From: Entomortierella parvispora
Lineage: Eukaryota; Mortierellomycota; Mortierellomycetes; Mortierellales; Mortierellaceae
Assembly: GCA_963573315.1 (NCBI GenBank)
Contig: OY752145.1
Location: 1,736,001 to 1,800,000, forward strand
Direction: 5' to 3'
Length of the DNA stretch: 64,000 bases
Shown here: positions 21,463 to 33,716 of the stretch, piece after piece
How positions within the stretch are numbered: the stretch's first letter is position 1
Layout: every line of letters begins with the position of its first letter
Translations under genes and position numbers: made by a program
The notes under the pieces: model-generated
Seen by the model: the letters and a program-made list of their open reading frames with translations, nothing else
Databases searched by the model: none
What the model was told of the DNA's origin: nothing

Positions 21463-23697
21463 ATGATCATGAAATCCCTCACTCTCTCCTGCCTGTTGGC
21501 TGCTGTCTCTATCCAGGCTGTTTTCGCCCAGGTCTTGATCGCACCCGAACCTGACTTGAACTCCACGACTGTTGCTGACCCCAGTGTCAATACTACCAGC
21601 TCTGCTCCCAAGTCTCGTGCCGCGAGCAACGCAACCCAGACCATTCTCAACAGCGTTCAAGTCTTGGTTGACAACAACCTCGAGGTCGGCGGAGCCCGTT
21701 TCCCCTTCGTGGTCCTCCCTGATCAACGCATCGCCGCTCGCAGTGCTGCCTCTTGTGTCAAGCTTGGAGAGCTTCTCTTCTCTGCTCAGAGCCGTGCCCT
21801 TCCCTCGGTCGCAAAGATGCTGACCCAGGTCGCCCCCAATGTGACCGAGTATTATGTCGACACTGGCGCCAGTGATCCCAACTACTTGACAAAGTGCGAC
21901 ACCTTGGTGTTGAATAACGGCTCGGCCACAGTCAAGACTGGCGGTTCTTGCCTTCGTTTCCTCCCTGCTCTGTGCTCTAATAACAACATCGCGGGCAAGG
22001 TCCAGGTCATTACCTCTTTGGGTCTTGTCACTGGTAACCGTGACAAGTTTGGTTTCCGTTTCGAGGGTATGCGTTACGCCAAAGCCCCTGTTGGAGCTTT
22101 GCGTTTTGCTGCCCCTGTGCCTGTTACTACCCGCTGGACCACCCCAGTTGATGCCACTGCCCCCGGCAACAAGTGCCCTCAGACCGGAGATCTTCCCGGT
22201 GGCGATGAGGACTGCCTGTTCCTGAACGTCTTTACGCCCAAGTTGAACGCTGAGGACCAGAGCCTTTTGCCTGTCATGTTCTAGTACGATTTTTTTATTG
22301 ACACCAATGACACGGCGCAAACCAAATGTTTGCTCTTGCCACGTTTTCACTAACCCCTCCTTTCTCTCCCTTTCTTCTTCTCACCCTGTTAAAGCATCCA
22401 TGGTGGTTCCTTCACTACCGGTACTGGCTCTGATCCTGCCTTCAACCCTGCCAACATGGCTAGTCGTGGTCAGGTTGTCGTTGTGACCATCAACTACCGT
22501 CTCGGTCTTCTTGGATTTTTGGAGCGTGTGGACGCTGGCATCAGCCGCTCGACTTTGCCCGGAAACCAGGGTGTTCGCGATATGCTTGTTGCTCTCAAGT
22601 GGGTCCAGGACAACATTGCCTCCTTTGGCGGAGACCGCAGCCAGGTGACTGTCTTTGGAGAGTCTGCCGGAGGCCATGCCATCCGCACCCTGTTGTCGAT
22701 GCCTGCTGCCACCAAGGGTATGTTCCGCGCCGCCATCGCTCAGTCTGACCCCATTGACCTGCCTTTCAACACCCCCAAGACCTCCTCCAACGTCATCTCT
22801 GGAGGTGCCATGGCCATGTTGAACTGCACCGACTTGGCTTGCATGCGTGCCAAGAACGTCTCCGATATCTTGACTGCCCAGACCACCATTGTCGGCCAGG
22901 CCATCTCCATGGCTCCTGAAGAGTCCTTCCTCGAGTTGATCAAGCCCACGATTGATGGTCTCTTGATCTTTGACAACTTTGACCAGCTGATTGCTGGCAA
23001 GAACGGCGGTGTCCAGAAGGTGCCTCTCATGATTGGTACCATGAAGAACGAGGCCAACGGCTTCTTGCCTTCCTTGGGACAGAACACTCCCATGCCCCAG
23101 ACCGTTTTCGGCGTGACCTTGGCCACCTTGGTCGGTTACCCTCGCTCGTTGATGACCATTGGCTATGGACTCTACCCCATTGACTCGACCGATCCCGATG
23201 GTACCCGTAACGCTGAAGGCTTGTTCGCTACTGATTACCTCTGGGTCTGCCCTACCCAGTTCTTGGCCAAGGCCTACGCTGCCACTGGCACCCCCGTTTA
23301 CCAATACCAGTTCCAAAAGGGTTACAACCCCGACCGTCCCAGCAGCGATATCTGTGCCACCAATGTCTGCCACGGTGACGATGTTGCGTTAGTCTTTGCC
23401 AGCCCTCCCCTCATGAGTAACGCCACCGCCAACCCCTGGTCAGCCGCAGATGCTGCCCTCTCCCGCACCGTCATGGACCGCTGGACTTCCTTTGCTGTCT
23501 CTGGTGGTAACCCTAACCCCACGTACCAGGCCTCTGGCAGCGACAGCTCTGTCCCTACCTGGCCTCAGTACGATGGCCAGGCCCAGAGCATCCTCATGTT
23601 CGACACCACCTCCTCAGTCATCACTGGTACTGGAGGCATCCGTCCCCAGAACTGTGGATTCATGGATCAAGCCATCAAATACGATTTCCAGATCTAA
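21463..23697 (+). CDS. Secreted type-B carboxylesterase/lipase
   Basis: Secreted alpha/beta hydrolase that cleaves carboxylic esters, probably of lipids. Two exons (21463-22283 and 22395-23697) join at VMF-YIHGG to give 707 residues. An N-terminal signal peptide (LTLSCLLAAVSIQAVFA) is followed by about 165 residues with no domain I recognise. The COesterase core then follows: FRFEGMRYAKAPVGALRF, EDCLFLNVF, YIHGGSF (oxyanion hole), NYRLGLLGFL and GNQGVRDMLVALKWVQDNI. The nucleophile is Ser364 in FGESAGG. The likely catalytic His lies in NVCHGDDVALVF. The intron falls inside the Tyr codon of YIHGG, which fixes the borders. Starts MIMKS or, two codons on, MKS. The gene converges with the secreted lipase gene. 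Confidence 0.94.
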
Positions 23698-24958
23698 ATA
23701 CCAGCACTATCTACATCATGTCATCTCTTCTTCCTTCTCGCATACCTCAAGTTGCGCCCTTTGTTCACTGTTCATAATAAAAACAAGGTCGTTCTTGATT
23801 TCTTCCCTCCATCGCCCTTTTTTTAAATTTTATCTCCACATTCCAGGGACGGGGGGATTGACAATCGATCACACTTCGTGTGACCAAGAAAATGACGAAA
23901 GGAATGCGAGAGGCGAGGCGGGGTTAGACACTCAAGTCGGAATGTGGGGCTTGTTTGCCTGTACCGGTAGTTGCTCCTCTTTGCCGGCCGACGGGTGACT
24001 ATTGAGAACTGGCAAAAAGAGGGTGTGTGGCCTCTCGTGCGCTTTGTATCTGTAGTATGTACAGTACAGTATCCCCAGTGGTCTTCACATGCCTTACAGA
24101 TGAGAAGGTCCATCCCTCCTGAGAAGAAAGGGGGGATGGAGCTGAAAGTGGGGAGAAGAGGGAGCCGACCGGTTGGCCGTTGTGCTCACTTTTTTTTTGG
24201 CCCCTCTTTGACACTGTCCTCCACGGAACCACAAAGGATATCGCATCGGGCGAGGGGGGGGATGAGTGACGCGTGTGTTCACTTTGTCGAAGGAGCCTCT
24301 TTTGTAAGCGCAGGCGTGTCGCAATTGAGAGCGAAACACAAAAAAAAAGGCAAAGGGAGAGACAGCGAGAAAGAGCGAGAAAAGAGAGCGAGGGACGTGG
24401 AAAAGCGTGGTAGAGAGGATCGCCCAGTGCGCTTGTACGATGTACTCTTGCAATGGTACAATACACAGTTGTCGTCCTTCCTTTCCACAGAACTCAAAGA
24501 GTCTGCTGATCATACTGTAGAGGACAAACAGCAAGAACAACAACAGTCTACTAACAACAAGAACAACAACAGCCTACAAAAGGCAAAGGGATGGAAGGCT
24601 ATAAGGGGAAAAGTCGGGGCGAGCCCTTGGACTCGATCATTGATTTTGCAAACAAAAGACAACAAAAAAGGCGGATGATTGCGTGGATGGATGAACAAGT
24701 GTTTTTATTTTTTGGGTGCGATAGATGGCGTCGATAGATAAAAAGTTGAAATAGAAAGAGTAAGAAAAGGTCACAGACTCTGCGCTGCAGAGATCTAGCC
24801 CTTAACTCCAACCTGTTGAACAAGGATCCACTCGGCCATGACGCAAGTGGATGAAGTCAACAAAGTGGATAATTACGAAAAGGGGGTACGTTTGTTTTGT
24901 TCATGTTCAACGTCCTCAGTCCCAAAAGCAAGGAAGAGATGGGGGAACCGTTGAGATA
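23698..24958. other. Intergenic, convergent esterase/lipase 3' ends
   Basis: This 1.26-kb stretch lies between two genes that end towards each other. A 235-codon plus-strand open frame (23971-24678) is lysine- and glutamine-rich, has no domain and overlaps opposite-strand frames, so it is judged chance. A GAAC/AACAAC-rich stretch lies near 24530-24580. No gene called. Confidence 0.5.
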
Positions 24959-26302
24959 TTAGTACAAAGCCGAGAGACAGTTCACGGTCTGTGGGGCCTG
25001 AGGGTTAAGGAAGGCATCCATCTCGTGGAAAACGATGGGGTCAACCATTTGAAGGACGTGATCCGAGAGGTCAACCGCGCACAAATCCTGAAGAACCACA
25101 TTACTAACCAAAGACGACTTGGTCCTCAGCTCCCCATTGGTGTAAGGGGTCACGACTTCGTCATACTCGGACACAACAAACTTGTACTCGACGCCAGGGA
25201 CAGTGTCCCCACCGTCGTTCAAGGCATTGAGGAATGAAGAACCCTCCAAGAACTCGAAGCACGATAGGCAGACGGGATCAATGATGTTTTGGCTGGAAGA
25301 ACGAAAAATGAAAATGAGATGGAGGTTAATCGCGCTTGGACTTGGAGAGCAGACAGGGGGAGAAGCGATTCTTGTCGGATCAAACAGGGAGCACTTACAT
25401 CGTGTTGTACAGTCCAAGGGAATCGAGGAAGGGGTAGAGGCCGTCCAAGGTGGTTCCGTAAACAATGGCACCAAAAGCCCCGTATTTACCTATGTGGCCC
25501 AGAGATGGATGTTTTAGACCATAGTTGACTCAGAATCATCTTCAAATATCCTTTGACTAGAAACAAGAACGGTACTTACGGACTTTGGAGGCGCCTCCGA
25601 GGTTCTTCAAGTAATAACGAGGCATCAAAGATCCCTCTGAGTGACCGACGAGATCAACCTGCGTGGAGTTGGTTGAGGCCAAGACCTTGTCGATAAAGGT
25701 CGAGAGCTCAACAGCACTATTCTCCATCTTGTCGAGACCGGCAAAGAGGGGGATTCCAGGCAGTTGACCGTAGGTCAAGGCGTAGGTACAGTATCCCGAG
25801 AGGGCAAAGCGGGGACCCATGTAGATCCTGAAAAGACAGACATGAAGTAAGATTAGAACATATGGCTACCTCCGATACACAGAAAGGGAATCGACCTCAA
25901 AATCGCGTCCAAGTTTTACCAATTGTCCCAAGAGTTGGCAAGCTAATGACGGACACAGTACATGTAACTCGGTCAGAAAATGGGATTGAGGGTCTTCAGT
26001 GTTAAGAACTGCAACAGGGTTGGATGTTACTGAGCTCATCCACTCACCAGACCATGGACAAGGACCAAAGGGTAGGGGTGGGACGCAGAGGGCTTGCAAC
26101 TCCAATCATTAAGACCAGAGCTCGATCTCTTTGCCAGATGATTCTCATGAGCCGCAAGCTGCTCGGATGTGTAGACACGATCCCTCACGGGAATGTATGT
26201 CTTGGCATTGGGAGTAGCTGGGATTGGAGTGGCTTCGACAAACGAGAGAGCAATCATGGCCAGAGTCATGGCTGCCACTGAGCGGGCCTTGGTGAAAATC
26301 AT
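24959..26302 (-). CDS. Secreted alpha/beta-hydrolase lipase
   Basis: Extracellular lipase of the alpha/beta-hydrolase fold, resembling bacterial-type class 2 triacylglycerol lipases. Five exons: 26048-26302, 25920-25942, 25580-25827, 25399-25489 and 24959-25292, for 316 residues. A signal peptide (VAAMTLAMIALSFVEA) is followed by a likely propeptide ending KR. The core starts PLVLVHGLLANSWDNW, where the ANSWDNW part comes from a 23-nt exon. YCTYALTYGQLPG and the nucleophile Ser156 in VGHSEGS follow. The acid is in YDEVVTPYT and the His in LSDHVLQMVDP. Six Cys in the C-terminal half suggest disulfides. Each exon join recreates a family-like motif, which supports the small exons. Substrate chain length cannot be told from sequence. 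Confidence 0.9.
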
Positions 26303-29300
26303 GGTGACAAGAGTAGGGAGTGGGGATGAAGGCGGATAGGCTTGGGCTTGGGCTTGAGCTGGACTTGAGTCTGGCGGACGGACTGGCTGGAGTTGGAGAT
26401 GCTTGTTGCGACAAAGGACAGAACAGAGAGAGGGAGATAGAGTCTTTTATACTCAAAAAAAAGGCGAGGTCGAGGATCGAGGTGAAGTTGGATTCGTGCC
26501 TGAATGTAGCAACATGCATCCCGATGGATGCAGGTACGTGCTGGATTGTAATTCAGGGCCAATTGAGTTCGATTCAAACGAACGGCTGGATTGACTAGAA
26601 CGTAAGGTGTTTTGCGGGGGAGGAATGGCTCTGACAAAGGCTTATTACTGTGTTGTTTTGTTTGTTACTCCTCCATTCGGGTGTGAACAGTCAAAGAAGG
26701 CCATGTCTCCACGCACGCCTACAAACCGACGAGGGAAAAGCGCGCGGGGGCCCTCTCGTGCCCACCTCCAGTGGAAATTTTTTGCACTCTGACCTCTCCT
26801 CCACTCTGACCCCTACTCCTCCTCCCCCTCCACAATCAAACCTCACCATGCAAAGGACGCGCATCTGTGCAATCGATCGTTGTCAGCTTTGGTGATTGCT
26901 AACAGTAAGAGAGAAAAAACAACCGCACATGAAAGTGCACTCCAATCCAGGAGTCGCTTTCTGGCGCAAGGACGCTAAACTGCTGTTGAGGAATGGCGGT
27001 GTGTTGACAAAACAATAAAGGACAGCTTCACGAGTACCTGTAATTTCAGTCGAGGAGGTGGGAAATAACGCGTCTCACTACCGTTAGTCTGGTGCAGCGT
27101 CAACTGCCAACTGCCAAGGGTCAAAACTGTCGCGGATCGTCCCCGGAGTATTGTTTTTATTCTAACAGGTGTTCACCAATTTTAAAGACTGAACTGTTGC
27201 GCACTGGATGTTGGAATGATGGCTCCGATGGCACATGCAACTATGAACCGCACTTCTACTTTTTCGAGGGGTAAAAGGGTACCGACTAGTCTGTGTGTCA
27301 TGGCCATAAAGTACATCCGCTTGGTTTCTGGGTTCTCGGGGCAAAGCAATTGGTCAAAAACTGAATAGGATATCCCCTGTTCAATCGCGAGGACGGGGAT
27401 AACTATTAGGGAATTGGTGTGGTTGCACAGAGTGTGGAGGAATAGACCGCTGCATTCAACACCAGCGGAATGTGCATTTACGGCTGTCTGTCCAGTGACG
27501 CATCGCATATTGCTGCTCAATCTTCTCAAGACAACAAAAAGAAAACATGAAAACATTACCATGTGCACGCGTGGAATAACATGGAGAAAGAAGAGGCGTG
27601 GGTAGGTGCAGTGGCACAGGACCCTTATTTCCCCCTTCCTTCTTCTTTTTTCTCCTCCCCCCTTGCCTCGACCTCGATCCCTTGCATCATGGCGGGCGTG
27701 TTTGTAGACTAAGTGTACTCTCAGGCCTTTTTTTCCTCTTCGTCGAACCGAGAGGCATTGAATCCAGTGATTTAGTAGGTCTACATCCAATTGCGCAAGG
27801 CATGTAAATAACCTCTCCCGAGCCGTCGACCTAAAAAGTTGAGTCTTGCCGTTCCACAGTGCACGTTTACTTGCGCCTTTAGCACCCTGAAGTACGAGTA
27901 GAGAGCGTTTATTCGCCCCTTCCGGGCTCCCAGGCAGGCGTCGGCATCTGCCCGGCTCCACATGTCTCGTGTTGGGGGAAGATACCTGCTCTCGAAACAG
28001 AGATTTGCATACAGCATTCTCTCTTGGCGCTTGGTAGCAACCTTAACGGCCCTTTGCTCATTTTTTGTCTCTTTTGACCTTTTGCCTCTCGGGAGGAGGC
28101 CGCTGAACCGAGCTCTGTTTACTTTTTGTTTTGTACAGTATGCGTACCTCCACAACGCCTCCCTAAGTAGGGTGGCGCCCAAACGTAGTCTACCAAGTGA
28201 TTTTTCTTTATTTGCGGTCATCGGGTCGTTTTGTTTATTGTCTCCTCCAGTCAAATACCTTCTTCCTTCTCCAGACCTTTGCCTTTTGTTGACGGAGAAC
28301 AGAAAACGGTCCAGTCATAAAATGCACGCTGACCAACTGAAATAAACAACTTTCTAGGACCAGTATCGTTAAAAAAAGTCGAGGCTGGGGAGTTCACTAC
28401 TTTTTTTCCTTTTCTCTTTGCGTGAGACAGCCTGCAGACAAGAGCACTATGTTTATTTCCTCTTGCCAAAATGCAGCCTTGTACCTTTACGGAGATCCTC
28501 TGGCAAGGCCTTGCGCGGCTCGGACTTGATCGTGGTTCGTAGTCCGACTTGTCACCATAGCTAGCGACTTTTCTGTGCAACCGACACCACAAATAACATC
28601 GACAAATAGCCCAATGAGTCCTTGTCTGCCAAATGTGCGGAGTGTGGACAAAGTCGGCAGAGACCAGAAACATCAAGTTCGTTTACGCCATGGATGTTCT
28701 TTATTTTCCTTCCTTGTGTTCCAACAAAATCCTCCCAAGGTCTACACCACCACCTTGACCGTTTTTTTTTTATTGTTGTTATTGTTGTTGTTGTTGTTAC
28801 CTCTTTCGCTACCCAATTCACCAAGGGACTTCCTTCGGTTGCGAATCATTTTCACGCGCAGGCGTGATCATTCTTTTGTTGGCATGCGGAAAGAAAATAG
28901 GGCAGAGGTTAGAACCAGAGTATTTATTTCTCTATCCGCGCACATCCCGTTGTAGTTCAATTGAGACGTGAAATGGCGTACTAGCTTATGAACGAGTGAA
29001 CGGGCTACTAACGTCCAGCAGAGTGCTATAAAGATTTGTCTCCTGGGTACTTCTGATGAGATATCTCCCCTGTCGGCTCTCTTTCTTTGACTCGTTCAGG
29101 TAGGATACGCTCGCCGTGCTTTCTCCCCTCTTCCTCTCCTCCCCAATCCACAAGAATGGCTCGCAGACTATCAGTTGAACAGTTCCCATGTACTTTTTCC
29201 AGGTACCGTATTGTGTTAGTTGTCCTTCTATCAGATACATCCCCGCGACACATGTCCCATGCGAAGAATCAATGCCCGCACTCATTGTCTTACTTTCGCC

Positions 29301-29894
29301 TATCGCTTTGAAGTACGAAGTCCTAACAGCCCTGAAAAGACGCCCGTAACGGCGAAAAGTTCTTTGATACCCCAAGGTCAATCGCCATTATAATACTAGT
29401 CTTCCGACTCCTAGGCATGAACCTACCCTCCTTTCATTGTGTTGGTTGATCATGGCCAAACACAGCACTTCTGGAGGTACATGAAACACCAGACGCCTCA
29501 TCCTCTAACCTCTTTGTTTAGTAATTAAACAGTAGCAAACAGTCGTGTTTCCATGAAAACCAGAACGAGTTCTTTTGTAGATGGCAGGGGGAAAGATTTT
29601 CATTGAACAAGTGAGCGATAGAGTGAGAGCACGGCGACAAGAAAAAAAAATCAAAGGCTACGCGTTCGTTACCCATGCGATCGCGTCGCGTGCACGACCG
29701 CGTCGAAATGAGAGATCTAAGCCCCCTCCGATCACCCTTTTGCCGAAAGGACAGCACAAACACACACACACAAAAGATTCGCTCAGCGAATGAAGAGAAG
29801 GGGTCATCCATACATTCCCCTCTTTGCATCATCCCCATTTTTCTCTTCCTCCTCATTCCCTCACCAGCTTTTCATCCTCATTCCTATTCATCTA
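26303..29894. other. Long gene-poor region
   Basis: About 3.6 kb between the lipase start and the RNA-binding gene, the longest unexplained stretch here. The longest open frame is on the minus strand at 27182-27961 (259 codons); it has no domain and overlaps several frames on the other strand. TGTT-type and T-rich simple sequence is present near 28764-28800. I see no terminal repeats or transposase motifs. The right end (29815-29894) looks like the leader of the next gene. Confidence 0.5.
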
Positions 29895-31295
29895 ATGGCT
29901 CTTTTCTTAGGACGACTCTCTCCAGACACCCGCTCGCGCGACTTGGAGGATGTGTTTGCAAAGTACGGCCGAGTCACTCGTCTGGATATCAAGCGAGGCA
30001 AGTCTTTTTACATCTTTTTGTTCCCCTTTCTTTTCTTTTCTTTCTTGTCTCGAAGGGCTCCTCTTCACTGCTCCTATTCTCTTTTCGAAGGATGCAGGCG
30101 TACTCTGCTTCGTAACGATATGTCTAACCCCAAGTTTTTTTTTCCTCTTTCTGAACTGACCATCAATCAAATACAGGCACCAACTCTGCATATGGATTTG
30201 TGGAATTCGAGGTACAATTGAAGACAGACTCCACTTCGTACCTGGAAAAGCTTTGTTTTCACTTATTAGTTCTGGACCCTCGACCGCCTCTTTGTCTCTA
30301 TCCCTCTCTCGATTCTATCTCACCCCCTCTTTCCTTGTGTACCGTAGGATGCTCGTGATGCGGAAGAGGCTGTGCAGAAACTGAATGGCCAAATGGTCAA
30401 TGGAAGCGCTATCGTCGTCGAGTTTGCAAAGAACAATGGTCGTCGCGCTGGCGAAAACGAATGCTTTAAGGTAATCACAACAAGAAAGCGATCATCATGA
30501 CAATGCAATGGTTCCTTATTTGGCTCAACTAACACACCATATTTTTTTTTTGTTAATCCTCCTTAGTGTGGCAAGGAGGGTATGATGACAATGAGTTGGT
30601 GTTTATTCGGAGGGATAGATAGGGGCGAATGTCCACCTTCGCACCAATAGCTCGCTGCATGCAAATTGAAAGGGATAGGCCAATTCAGCCTTCTTACCTA
30701 GTTTTCTTCCCTCTCGACATTCTAGGACACTGGGCTCGTGACTGCAGAGGAGGCGACGGTGGCGGGCGTGGTGGCGGTGGAGGCGGCGGACGTGATCGTG
30801 ACCGCAGAAGGTATCAAACTGTTAACTTGCAAGAATTGGCAATATATAGACTACTAATACCCTCGTCAACATCCTTCTCTTCTCAGATCTCGTTCTCCCC
30901 GTGCTCGTCGTGATCGCTCGTCATCCCCTGGTCGAGGAGGCGATTATGGTGGCGGCCGAGATGATAGAGATTACCGCCGCGGTGGCGATGATCGTCGTGG
31001 AAGAGGAGACGACCGTCGTGGAGGAGATGACCGTCGTGGCCCTGGTGGAGAGGATCGTGATCGCCGCAGTGGCGGAGAAGATCGCGGAGGTGAAGATCGT
31101 CGTGGAGGCGATGGAGGACGGAATGATCGCCGCGAGGGACTTTCCCATCGTGGTCGTGGCGGTGATCCTGAAGACGAGAATCGTCGCCCAGGCCGTCAGG
31201 AAGGACCAAGTGCTGGTGAAGCCCCTTCCGGCCCCCGTGGAGGCGCCGGTCGTTCTCCCAGCCCTACTGGAAACCACCGCGCGTCGAATGCATAG
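29895..31295 (+). CDS. RRM + CCHC zinc-knuckle RG-rich RNA-binding protein (SRSF7/RSZ-like)
   Basis: Splicing-factor-like RNA-binding protein. Six exons: 29895-29997, 30177-30211, 30348-30470, 30567-30579, 30726-30810 and 30887-31295, for 255 residues. An RRM opens LFLGRLSPDTRSRDLEDVF with RNP1-like GFVEFE and ends VVEFAKN. A CCHC zinc knuckle follows (ECFKCGKEGHWARDC), built from three exons including a 13-nt one. The tail is rich in RGG, DRR and SRSP blocks. The first intron begins GC, not GT (29998), with the GCAAGT donor typical of GC-AG introns. GT alternatives break the frame. RRM plus one CCHC knuckle plus an Arg-rich tail is the layout of SRSF7 and plant RSZ proteins; in fungi the tail is often more RG than RS. 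It is divergent from nothing and runs toward NAP1. Confidence 0.9.
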
Positions 31296-31540
31296 AGGCG
31301 TATTATTCGAACACAGACTCTTCGAGTAAGGAGCGGTAAAAAATTAAGTAATTCATCTTGTGCTTTTTTGAACAAACAGTGGAACAGAGGGTGAGTGTAT
31401 GACATGAAACACGCGATAAAATAAAAGAAATAAACCACAGCGCAAAGGTTGGAAATTTATTGTACGATCACTGGCAGATCGGGAAAGAAAAAAAAGCTGT
31501 TGGCTTCCTGTTGGCGATTCCTTTTTTTTTGTCGGGCTAC

Positions 31541-33111
31541 TTATTGCTGCTTGCACTCGGGAGCCTTCTCATCCTTGGTGGGAACCTATTATGTTCATGC
31601 AGAGAAAGATAACAAATGTCAGCTACAGGATCTAGGGTTCATTTCCGGCATCCTCTTGAAAAAGAGCAGATCGATACGGTACCTCATCATCATCCTCATC
31701 ATCGTCCTCATCATCGTCCTCATCCTCATCCTCATCCTCATCAGAGTACTCGAAATCATCGTCGTACTGGTCGCCCTGGTCCTGGTATTGGAGAGCCTTT
31801 CCAGTGAACCAGTCAACAGCACGGGGGATAACACTGTCCTTGAGCTCCTCACCCAAACCATAGTCAGCCTCGAGCTTCTCATCGATGTCCTCGTCCTCAT
31901 CTTCTTCAATATCCTCATCTTCCTCAGGTGCGACTGGGGGGGTGAAGAAAGAGAAGAAGGTCTCGGCAGGGACAGTCTTCTTGACCACACGGGTCTTGTT
32001 GGTTCCCTTGTGGCGCTGCTTCTTGGTCTCGACGGTGACGCTGAGGTCCTTGCCCTCCTTCCATTCGATCTTGGTGCCCTCGGCGTGATCATAGACAAAG
32101 TCTCCGCCATAGCCGGGCTCTTCTTGGTAGAAGTAGGTCTTGGTCAAAACAGAGTTGGTGAAGACGTCGTTAGGCGAGAACTCGAACTCCAGGCGGAAGC
32201 CGGGCTTTTCAAAGTAGGCCATGCGGATATCAACCAAATGCTTCAAAGCCTCCTCGTCCTTCTCGGTGATGATCTCGGAAAACTGGGGGTGCGACTTCAA
32301 GGTGGTGAGCCAGAACTCGGGAATACCCTCAACCTTCTCGTCAGCCTCCTTCTTATCCTCCTCATCCTCATCCTCGTTCTCATCCTCATCCTCGTCTTCG
32401 CTGACACCCTCGGCGACCTCGGCATCGGTGGGCTCGACCTTTCCGGCAACAAACTCGGCGCGCTTCTGGTACAAGGGAGTGTAGAGAGCCAAGTACTTCT
32501 TCTCCAAGGACAAGATCTCCTTCTGGAACTCAACCTCGAGGGCAGCGTGTTTGTGCTGGAGCGACTTCAAGCCCTTGACGCGACGGCGGACATCAGGTCC
32601 AAGGGTCTGAAGGTAGCCCGAGGGAGCGCCGACCAAACCGCCGAGACGGCCCTGGAGCATGGACATGAGCTGGGGGTTGTTGGCAAGGACTGAGCCTGAT
32701 ATCGCCATGGTGTAGAACGAAGCAGATTGACGCGATTAGTTCAAAGACAGAAACAAAAAAATATGCTCAAAAAAAAAGTTTTTGTTGGGGGCACAAAAGA
32801 AAGAAGATAAAAAAAAGACCAGGGCATTGACACGCCATGCGATTCTATGTTGCAAGCCTCTCCTTTGTGGTAAAAGACTCGACGCATGGTCCCTCTATCA
32901 GTTGTCCGTGCAGAAGGTAGTTTCTGAGTGGCGTTATGTACCTGGGGTCTGAATGGTCTCCATGTCGTGTTCTGGCTGGTTGACGGGGGCTTTGAAAATG
33001 GGAGTGTTCTGCGGAGTAGGAGCTTCCTGCTGCTGTTTCTTCTTGATATCAACGTTAGCTACAGAGCAATAAAAAACATTCAAGATATGAGAAAGTCAAT
33101 GTCAAACACAT
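31541..33111 (-). CDS. NAP1: Nucleosome assembly protein 1 (histone H2A/H2B chaperone)
   Basis: Histone chaperone that shuttles H2A-H2B and aids nucleosome assembly. Exons 32942-33058, 31683-32695 and 31541-31585 are well supported. A 4-nt first exon (33108-33111: ATG T) is proposed, giving 392 residues. Family motifs are GYLQTLGPDVRRRVKGLKSL in the dimerization helix, HAALEVEFQKEILSLEKKYL, KEGKDLSVTVETKKQRHKG and SFFTPP. A long Asp/Glu-rich acidic tail follows. The protein ends KECKQQ-like (PECKQQ), matching the conserved CKQQ end of NAP1 that is farnesylated in some relatives. The ATG at 32708 is intronic: it lies just before the AG of the exon that begins GC TCA. The 4-nt first exon uses a weak GTTTGA donor, so the start is uncertain. 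Confidence 0.93.
31681..31752 (+). repeat. Acidic-codon low-complexity repeat (NAP1 tail)
   Basis: CATCCT/CATCGT repeats encode Asp/Glu runs of the NAP1 acidic tail on the minus strand. Similar repeats at 34290-34420 encode the acidic block of the FKBP. Confidence 0.7.
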
Positions 33112-33716
33112 GAACAATGAGATGGGCCCTTGCTGAGATGCCGAGTTTTATGCTGCGCTCCTGAGTTCATTTAAGAAAGATCGAGCGGCCCTTTGCAGAA
33201 TCAGAAAAATCCGTCCTTCGGACATCAGGACCTATGTTGCGTGCTTCGAGCGTTTTGATTCAAACTTCCAGGCATCCTCTATTGTGCGGGTGTTCCTCTC
33301 TCTTCTGGCCAAGTAATTGATTCCGTGTACTCTTAGGTGTCTGTCCATGTTTGCTCTCTGACCACACGATTAAAATCTTTGGTGTCCACGCATCTTTTTT
33401 CCATCGCAGGGAGAGATGCAGATTTGGACCAGCGGGATCCTGAGGAGGGCAATGAAGAGTGGGAGGGAGGACTCTACCTGAAGATGACTGATCCATTTGG
33501 AAAGAGATTCGAAAAAAGAGAGGCAAAGAGAGAAAAAAAAATAGTGGACGTGAGCACGGTTTTTTTGCTTTTCAAACCCAGCGTGGCTGGTGCCCTCCGT
33601 CCTTCTGTCGCCTTCTCCAATCGTCGCAGGCGCAAGGGGCGCCCCATCGATCCATCTACTTTTTGTACTTGTGGTTTTATTTTCTGTTTAATAGATGATT
33701 GCCACGATAACACTCT

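Noticed and set aside
23971..24678. 235-codon plus-strand frame in the esterase-lipase spacer
   Set aside because: No domain, very low complexity at the end, and it overlaps opposite frames; likely chance.
27182..27961. 259-codon minus-strand frame in the gene-poor region
   Set aside because: No domain and no splice partners; overlaps other frames of similar quality.
29815..29894. Upstream in-frame reading of the RNA-binding protein
   Set aside because: The ATG at 29895 gives the RRM start directly and the upstream sequence is C/T-rich leader.
30901..31329. Val/Ile-rich frame overlapping the RNA-binding gene
   Set aside because: It is an off-frame reading of the Arg/Gly/Asp repeat codons of the real gene.
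32708..32708. ATG at the front of the longest NAP1 reading (MAIS)
   Set aside because: It lies in an intron; the exon before it encodes the conserved NAP1 N-terminus and joins at 32695.
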